DNA from: Heliopora coerulea
Taxonomy: Eukaryota; Cnidaria; Anthozoa; Scleralcyonacea; Helioporidae
Direction: 5' to 3'
DNA length: 64,000 nucleotides
Assembly (NCBI GenBank): GCA_030142905.1
Contig: JASJOG010000202.1
Span: 248,001-312,000, forward strand
The position numbers were made by a program, and so were the translations under genes. Shown here one piece after another: positions 58,601 through 64,000 of the stretch (positions within the stretch are counted from its first letter, which is position 1; each line of letters opens with the position of its first letter). Below the pieces are notes generated by a model that did no database searches, was not told where the DNA came from, and worked only from the letters and a program-made list of their open reading frames with translations.

Positions 58601-61600
58601 TCTGATTCTAAAAGATTTGTTAATCCACTTAATTAAGTGGGGAAAAAAACCCTCTTAGAAATAAAATCTACTGTGACAAAAAGTCTCCGGGGAATGTTCG
58701 CCCTATCTGCCTTGTAATTCATTTAAAGTCTCCTGCGAATTTTAGAAGCACCGAGAAAAGTTCTTTTTCGCCGATCTTTCGATAGGTATCTTAAGGCACT
58801 ATTACTCGTGCAACTCCGAGCCTCGTTATTGTCATCCATTCGAGGACAAACTGGAATGAATATGAAAGACTTTAACTGTAGAAAAGTGCTAAGCACACTT
58901 GAGAATTCTGTGGGTTCGTTGAGTGCCTGTCTATTCAAAACTAAAAGATGAGGAAGTCCTTTACAACGCCCAAGCATTTATTTAAAGTAAGTAAATTATT
59001 TATAAAACAAAGATTTTGTCGTGGTGACAAATTTCAGTATCGCATTAGAAAACGTGTTAAATTTGTTAAAAAAATTTAAACGTGTTAAAAAAAATGCTAA
59101 ATTTGGACTCCAAATTAAGACTCCAAATTTAGTATCCTGGCAGAGTGCTGTTCAGCATTCCTTCAGCATTGCTTCCTTTACATATCCCTATTTTAGCTTA
59201 CATGAGTACGGCTTTGAAAATAAGCGTGGACCGATCTCACTCATTCCAAGTCCCGGACTGACACGAATGACTTCAGATCGGTTCGAACTCGGACCAGCCC
59301 GAAATTTCTTCGTGCAAACGCGAAATCTCTCCAGATTGACCGCTGATGTTGCAAAGAATAAGAAAAACGTTCAGGAAACCAAAGCATGGAATACGATCCT
59401 AAGTATTAGGAGGGATGTGGCTTCAGTTTCATTCTGGTATCATGTAATCGCCTGAGAAAAGTTCCGATGTGGTATCGGTTTGAATTCGTTCCGGCGTCAT
59501 GTAATGAACCTCCAAGATATCAGGTTCTGAGCCATGATATTAGAATAGAATACTGCGTAGACAGCGATAAATAAGGTAAAAAGTTTAAAAGTTGATAACT
59601 GCCGTCACTGATCTTAAAGAATTCCAACGTTTCGAGCAAAGGCCCTTCGTCAGAGAACATTTTTTGTTTATACCAAGTCCTAAGCCACCTTTCAAAGTTC
59701 TTCTATTGTTACCACACTTTGTCAGGTCCTAGTTGAGCATTCAGTTTATCGTCTCTCTTTTTCATTTTAGTACTCTTCAGTTCTTTTCTTCCTACTGGTC
59801 GGAGTCTTCATTCCGTAAAAGTAAGTGAAATCATCACTTTGGATCAGACGCCTTTGTAAAATTGGCTCGAGTGAAGTTTAGCAGACTCCAACATACCGCT
59901 GACCTTTTCGGGTTACGGTTATGGTTAGGGTTGAGTTAGGTTGGTTGAGCCCTCCACTGCCTGATTGATTCTAGGTTCCACTAACTGCACATGATCCGTA
60001 AAATTTCAAAAAATTGTTTTGGTCGAGTTGTGTTCACAGTTCACTCATGACTAATTTTAATATCACCATTTCAGTAGCTAGCATAGTTGAAGTTATTAAA
60101 TAAGGAAGTGTTTGCATTCCCTGTCGTAGAAGTAAAATGCGACATACGGTCCACAAATGACTGAGACTTCTATGCCATCTATTCGACAAAATTTCCCCGT
60201 TCTTTCGAAGATAACGCAAAAACGTGGAGTCAATTAAAGTTTATTCTTCAAAGTTCTGTGCAGTTTTGAGAATGTGAGAGTGACCTCAGTGCCTCCTCCT
60301 GATCAGACCACTAAGTTCTTGCCAAACTTTTAACAGAACATGAGAAGGGAAAACGGAGGCTTGAATCATCAGCATCCTCTTGTTGAATTATCAGCCAATC
60401 AGGAAGTTGCGAACACGATTTGTATAGGTGAATTAATTAATTTTAAAACGCTCTGTGCCAATTGACCCTACCTTTTATACGTTCAGTTTTTTAATGTTTT
60501 AATGAAAGGGAAAAACAAGCTGCTTAGTGTGAAACGTCAAGTAACATCTGGAGGTCTGAAAACATAATTATTTACGAGACGATTTGGTCTAGTGTTTGTC
60601 TGAAAAGCGATCTCGTTTGATATTTGAAAGGTAATTCCCAGACGTGCCGGAAAACGAAAACTCTGAGCTAAGATTATTAATTAGTGGTGCATATGTAAAT
60701 AAATGGCTTAGAAGACATTGCGTCTAATTCAAACTTTTCAGTGATTTTTCTTTTCCCACATTCGACTTGTTTTTGATCCCTACATTCTCATGTTTTTCTT
60801 GTCCCCGCTATGAAGAAGAAAAATGGCGGCCATTGTAATTAAGCCAGCGTTGGTTGGAAAAAGTTTAACTGCTTCTCATGGTGTTATTCATGAATTGGTA
60901 GTATAGGTAAACCATGCAATGGCTGACTGGACGAACATTATGGAAGGTGGGGAAGGACTGGAAACGGACCCTGGAGTTTGGGTCGGTTATATAAAATGAT
61001 TCTATTACCGTTCACGTGGATACCATTTGTACAAAGGTTTCGAATCGAGATAAACGTGTAGATTCAGCATAATTTCCGGTATCCCATTATGAGCTTCGTA
61101 AAGTTTGTTTTCCGAACGTTGATGAATTAAGAAATCTCAAGCAAACGACTGTTCAGATATCTTAAAGAACTCATTAATAATTAACGAAGAAGACACAAAA
61201 GAAATTAGCTCCTACTTCGTATGTGCAAATGGGATACAGAATACTGATTATAATTATGAACTTTTTCCTTCGATTTTATACGTTAAAATTTGCTGAAACT
61301 TCAAGATAGTTGGTAAACATGGCCATTTAAATGTATTCGTATTTTAGGAAAGATACAATATTCGCGTCCGATCTCGCCTCGGCTCGCCTTGTAAATCCCA
61401 TACAGATCGGCCGCTCATATTGTATGTATTATTTAAATTCTTAAAGTTAGTCCATAACCTACTTAGCTGAAGTTTATTGTACCTAATTTTTAAAAAGTAT
61501 CTTTTTCCAATAAATGAAATAATCGGAGCATTCTGTTACGAACGAGAGATAGACTTCCATCGAAAGGCAATTTCTTCGCCAGGTGTTGGGGAATTTCGAC

Positions 61601-63678
61601 TCCTTTAATCGAGAGTAAATGCAAAATGTTCGTTGTAACATACCATACACTTCAACAGCATTGCAAACTGCGTTGATGCAGAACTTCCATCCATTTTATT
61701 GACAACGTCCTCAGCAACTCAGACGGTAAGAGCACAGCGCTAGAGTAGAGGGGTCGATGGTTCGGTTACCAGCGGAAGTCCCTCGAGATGCATTTTTTAG
61801 TAACTAGTCTCGGCTGCGTCTTATAATGGAAGCTTCTGATCCTCAAAAATTCACCTTCATCTAAAACCTTTAATTTTTGAGAATACGCTTGTCGATTAGC
61901 TTAAGCCAGAAAAATCTAATTACTTAAAAATTATCTTTTTTTCTTTTTCTTTTTAACTTTGAGATTTACCCATCAGACTATGGTTTGGAAAGGATGAAAA
62001 GAGAAGATGAAATTGGTCCTGCAGAGCTAGTGTCTAATGGAAATGAATCCGATAATAGTACGGGATTCAATGAAGATAAGGTATTTGTCATTGGAAGTTG
62101 AGGCGCACAGGAAGAATTTTTCGGCGGGGTTGGCATATAAATTTGCCCTGAATGAAACCAGTATTGCTCGAATATGATTGTGAAAAGAAGCCTCTGAGAC
62201 AAAATGTTTACCCAAATTTCACAATAATGTAGCTTTAAAATTTACCTGAATGTTGTTACGCGTGGACGTGTTGCCGCCGGGGGAAAGCAAAGGCACGTCA
62301 TGATTACTTATTAACCGAGTGTGAGGTCTGTGCAGGAAGTATTTGCCTGAGGTTTTCGTACAGATCGAGCGATGAATATATCTAAAACAACTATGTGTCT
62401 GTTACGACTCTTTCGTTGGGCATTGATTTCTATAATAAAATCTCATTTTTATGCACGAGTTGTAACGTGCTCATTCCAATCGTAAAAATTATCTGCTTGA
62501 CACTAATTTTCATTATTATATAGCTGAACTCCCTATCTGGTCTCTATGCAAAATGACGCACACTGATTGGCTGCCTAGCCGGGCAATAAGTTTTTCGTAC
62601 AGACCGGCTAGTTTTGGTGGGAAAATTTATTTGAAGACAAAAAAACCGGATTTAGGTACGTTTTCCAAAAGATTTACAATTACAAACTACCAAAAAAGGT
62701 AGTTAAATCATCTCAACAATAATTTTAAGCGGAAAACCAGTTGAATTGATACAAAAAAACACGAAGCAATAGGTAAAAGCAAACGCGTAAACTTAAGCCC
62801 CTCACGAACTAAACAGTTCCTTAAAAGCGATGAAGTAAGGAGCCCAAAAACATATAATAAATTCTTCAAATACTTCCCGTACAGATCTCACACTCACCAA
62901 GCATGACATTGATTCACACCATTCATTTTATCAGTTCAAAATTTGCAGTCTTGGATTAGTGACTGCATAGGTAGCCAGCATGTCCTTTAGTCAAACCATA
63001 CCAGCACACATTTGTGAACTTCAATATCCACCTAAGGCTTGGTAACTAAATGGTTCGAGCGTCACACCGGTCAGCAGATGGATACGAGTTATATCCTCCT
63101 CTGGGACTCTGCAGATTTAAGCTGGAGGAATGTTCCCATATTGTCAGTCATAATTTCAAGCCCGCACGGACGTGACACTATGGACCTTAAGATCTACGTC
63201 GTCGTCCTGTAAATTTTCGGCATTTAAAGAAACTACGGTTTATTGACCACCGTGCTTAATACTTATGGCTTGTTTTATGACTCGTAAAACGCTCCAATCT
63301 TCCTAAAACGACTGTAGTCTCGGGTTGAATTCAATCTTAAGTAACAGCTTTTTTCACTTAGCTAGCTGACGTCGTCCTTAAAGACATGAAAATAGTCTGG
63401 TAGATGTTGTATGCAAAACGACGATGGTGTTGAGAATGCACTGGAAAACAAAAATTATTCATTCTCTTTGTTTTACATGAAGAATTCTTTTGTTTAATAG
63501 ACGCCGTTTTTGAAGTTGACGTCATAGATCTTAAGGTCCCTATTATCTCCACAACTGATAATGATACAGGTCTTAACCATTTTTCTGTAGAACTCCGAGT
63601 ATAACCAGGAAAAGTTGCGTCAGTATCAGTTAAACCGACTTAGATATTACTATGCTGTTGTGGAATGTGACTCACCAG
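44322..63678 (+). CDS. ESF1: ESF1 nucleolar pre-rRNA processing protein, N-terminal part (9 exons, partial)
   Basis: ESF1 (ABTAP homologue) works in the nucleolus on 18S rRNA maturation in the small-subunit processome. Exons: 44322-44375, 48652-48733, 49135-49218, 49659-49698, 51028-51223, 51991-52114, 59771-59820, 61964-62080, 63591-63678. All joins are in phase and give 278 codons plus one base. The N-terminal signature DDDERFSHISRDLRF..KKKVKIDSRFQQMF is followed by a charged linker, then the ESF1 RRM region starting TRRLAVCNMDWDKITADDFF. The family is about 850 residues long, so the C-terminal two-thirds lies right of the window. Introns are large and repeat-filled. Confidence 0.9.
45671..45998. 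mobile_element. hAT-like mini-element, 328 bp
   Basis: Starts CAGTGGCATATCTAAG, ends CATAGTTAAGCCACTG. Perfect 8-bp duplication ACTGTATA at 45663-45670 and 45999-46006. Contains a direct duplication of CCACTTGAAGGGGGGCAC. Confidence 0.85.
48070..48410. repeat. Palindromic repeat, copy 3, one TGACGTCA site
   Basis: Matches 23470-23830 along its length. One TGACGTCA is intact (48275-48282); the others have decayed (for example GGCGTCAT). Confidence 0.7.
48652..48733 (+). CDS. ESF1: ESF1 exon 2
   Basis: 82 nt coding KIPNRKKKVKIDSRFQQMFT then DEDFNTK. Acceptor TATCTTTCAG, donor GTAAGT. Confidence 0.9.
49135..49218 (+). CDS. ESF1: ESF1 exon 3
   Basis: 84 nt coding FVDKRGRKVKDSANEDLTKF then YKLSDED, the conserved 'DKRGR..DLxxFYxLSD' block of the family. 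Confidence 0.9.
49297..49545 (+). mobile_element. SINE family C, copy 2
   Basis: GATGTTGGTGCCACAGGGGT..GCACGTGTCTGTCACC then GGTCACATGTAAGAAGAGTG parallels 30655-30925. The B box has decayed. Inserted in ESF1 intron 3. Confidence 0.72.
49577..49606. repeat. TA dinucleotide microsatellite
   Basis: About 14 TA units in ESF1 intron 3. Confidence 0.92.
49659..49698 (+). CDS. ESF1: ESF1 exon 4
   Basis: 40 nt coding the acidic EDDVEESVEEGIK. It enters after one base and leaves after two, consistent with its neighbours. Confidence 0.75.
50676..50885. mobile_element. Mini-element filled with telomere-like repeats, copy 1
   Basis: The ends AGTGCAGTTTAGCGGACGCT and CGCTGAACTGCATTTAAC are inverted. 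Between them GGTTAGGGTTAGG-type units with variants (GGTTATGG, GGATTAGGG) make up most of the interior, followed by GAGTTGAGCCCGCAATTACC. Related to 59883-59995. Confidence 0.7.
51028..51223 (+). CDS. ESF1: ESF1 exon 5: basic then acidic linker
   Basis: 196 nt. A lysine/serine-rich stretch (SKKKTSQSKRKSEQ) precedes an acidic one (DEKEDEASLPSEDE). I chose acceptor GTTGAAG at 51027 because the frame has a stop just upstream and the phase must complete AG. It is somewhat weak. Confidence 0.75.
51330..51560. repeat. Purine-rich GGGA tract
   Basis: Imperfect GGGAGGGA/GGATGG units with strong strand asymmetry. The Pro/Ser-rich minus-strand open frame here is an artefact. Confidence 0.85.
51991..52114 (+). 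CDS. ESF1: ESF1 exon 6: start of RRM region
   Basis: 124 nt coding GDVMIQNWSELEAGAPVTEE then ATRRLAVCNMDWDKITADDF, nearly identical in pattern to the most conserved part of ESF1. Confidence 0.92.
53865..53915 (-). mobile_element. tRNA-like B-box fragment
   Basis: Minus strand: CGAAGGTCAAGGGTTCAAATCCTACAGGGCGG, partly matching a tRNA T arm and 3' half, with no A box at the right distance. Confidence 0.35.
54941..55206. mobile_element. hAT-like mini-element, 266 bp
   Basis: Starts CAGTAGCGTAGCCAGGA, ends CTCTAAATACGCCAGTG. Near-perfect 8-bp duplication: CCACGGAA (54933-54940) and CCAAGGAA (55207-55214). Confidence 0.78.
55651..55787. repeat. Hairpin with 42-nt arms
   Basis: Arms 55651-55692 and 55746-55787 share GAATAGAATCATCTTCAGAA and the complement, with a few mismatches. 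Confidence 0.78.
56271..56928. mobile_element. Non-autonomous element with CA..CGGCGGA ends, 658 bp
   Basis: The left end is CACAAACGGCGGATAG and the right end is CTTCCGCCGCCAATG. Perfect 8-bp duplication ATACTGGG at 56263-56270 and 56929-56936. The terminal repeats are short and imperfect, so superfamily assignment is uncertain. Confidence 0.68.
57606..57786. repeat. Hairpin element with about 80-nt arms
   Basis: Arms 57606-57686 and 57706-57786; the innermost 24 nt (AATCAGCGAATGCAGCGAGC..) are nearly perfect, the outer parts more diverged. Confidence 0.8.
58104..58207. repeat. Near-perfect hairpin, 47-nt arms, 10-nt loop
   Basis: Arms 58104-58150 and 58161-58207 pair with only a few mismatches (GTGTTTCAATTCTATTTCA and complement). 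Open frames on either strand beginning MKHCTS/MKHSTS are reads of the two arms. Confidence 0.88.
58285..58360 (+). mobile_element. tRNA-like segment, probably SINE-derived
   Basis: GACTCGA and TCGAGTC form a perfect 7-bp acceptor stem around TAGCTCAACAGGTAGTGC and a T-arm-like GCGAGTTCACGTCCCGC. The anticodon stem pairs poorly and U33 is absent, so I do not call a functional tRNA. Confidence 0.45.
59547..59650. repeat. Dispersed repeat, copy 2
   Basis: AATAGAATACTGCGTAGACA.. matches 22651-22705, then diverges into AATTCCAACGTTTCGAGCAA and AGGCCCTTCGTCAGAG. Confidence 0.6.
59771..59820 (+). CDS. ESF1: ESF1 exon 7
   Basis: 50 nt coding (V)LFSSFLPTGRSLHSVK, the RRM helix-loop-strand that joins exon 6 to IYPSDYG. 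Acceptor TTCATTTTAG, donor GTAAGT. It sits 7.7 kb from exon 6. Confidence 0.85.
59883..59995. mobile_element. Mini-element with telomere-like repeats, copy 2
   Basis: AGTGAAGTTTAGCAGACTCC at one end, GGTTCCACTAACTGCACATG at the other. The interior is GGTTACGGTTATGGTTAGGG and then GGTTGAGCCCTCCACTGCC, paralleling 50676-50885. Confidence 0.6.
61710..61785 (+). mobile_element. tRNA-like SINE head fragment
   Basis: CTCAGCAACTCAGACGGTAAGAGCACAG (A-box-like) and GATGGTTCGGTTACC (B-box-like) at tRNA spacing, but without a cloverleaf. Confidence 0.4.
61964..62080 (+). CDS. ESF1: ESF1 exon 8
   Basis: 117 nt coding IYPSDYGLERMKREDEIGPA and an acidic linker ending FNEDK. Acceptor after a long pyrimidine tract (TTTTAACTTTGAG). 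Confidence 0.9.
62560..62680. repeat. Dispersed repeat ('accggctagttttggtggga'), copy 2
   Basis: Same phrase as 12925-13000, followed by TTTGAAGACAAA and CCGGATTTAGGTACG. Lies in ESF1 intron 8. Confidence 0.6.
63591..63678 (+). CDS. ESF1: ESF1 exon 9
   Basis: 88 nt coding NSEYNQEKLRQYQLNRLRYY then YAVVECDSP, the family's 'LRxYQLxRLKYYYAVVECDS' block. The next exon is outside the window. Confidence 0.92.
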
Positions 63679-64000
63679 GTAAATAAAATGATAGTTTACA
63701 AATAGATTCCAGATGCGGCCAACTGATAAGTAAGACATAGTTTGACAGCAGCCTGCCTTAAAAAGTTTTGAACTTAGCTTAAAAAGATGTTGTACTTGAG
63801 AAAAAGTTATTGTTCATTCCCCACTCCGATCAAATATTTTCTTCTAAGGTGGTCGTTGTGAAAGTGGAATGCATATAATTATTCCCTTACAGAACCGGTG
63901 ATGTCGTTATATGTTAACTGTTTAGTTTGGTCATTGAACTCTACCTAAATCCGTTACCCGCTGCTGCTCGATATTTATCGACCATTAAATATCGAGTAGC

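Larger units (their letters stand above)
52115..59770. other. ESF1 intron 6, 7.7 kb
   Basis: Contains two non-autonomous elements with 8-bp duplications, three hairpins, tRNA-like fragments (53865-53915 and 58285-58360) and no convincing exon. A plus-strand start MADDIFLKLGSSF (about 56998) is not supported by any family match. Confidence 0.5.

Overview
This is eukaryotic, intron-rich, AT-rich animal DNA packed with small transposons and tRNA-derived SINEs. The protein set (ThTPase, a PLEKHG-type RhoGEF, ESF1), the TTAGGG-like tracts and the hAT and integrase-like transposon remnants fit an anthozoan cnidarian, most likely a scleractinian coral. That placement is inferred from gene content and repeat style; no species marker is present.

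Three host genes can be read. (1) 2369-2894, minus: the first and main coding exon of thiamine triphosphatase (THTPA, CYTH fold). Its last exon is not found and probably lies left of the window. (2) 13365-41107, minus: a Dbl-family RhoGEF of the PLEKHG type. I assembled 18 coding exons by matching splice signals, reading phase and DH/PH similarity; together they give an in-frame product of 1388 residues. The DH-PH unit is spread over small exons between 22 and 41 kb, and one 2.5 kb final exon encodes a long, mostly disordered tail with repeated helical motifs. (3) 44322-63678, plus: the first nine coding exons of ESF1, a nucleolar pre-rRNA processing factor, about 278 residues that run off the right edge. 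PLEKHG and ESF1 are head to head. A likely non-coding first exon of PLEKHG ends at 43549, which leaves about 0.7 kb of shared promoter.

Between and inside the genes there is mostly mobile DNA. A 3.2 kb DNA transposon with a dead integrase-like transposase (3033-6213, perfect 8-bp target duplication) sits 139 bp upstream of the THTPA start codon. A dead tyrosine recombinase (8.7-9.8 kb) and two dead hAT transposases (10.4-12.3 kb) fill the gap between THTPA and PLEKHG. Nine elements in all show flanking 8-bp duplications, exact or nearly so; eight of these are small non-autonomous elements, most of them hAT-like.

In PLEKHG intron 1 (33649-40699) two SINE families are nested: a tandem array of 271-bp SINE units, ending in an inverted partial copy, sits between one pair of 13-bp target duplications inside a second, tRNA-Thr-like SINE. 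Other introns hold short inverted-repeat elements whose interiors are telomere-like repeats, several near-perfect hairpins, and microsatellites. I found no CRISPR, operon or prokaryotic content, and nothing that demands a wholly new biological system. The most interesting items are the nested SINE concatemer, the telomere-repeat mini-elements, and the gene models themselves.
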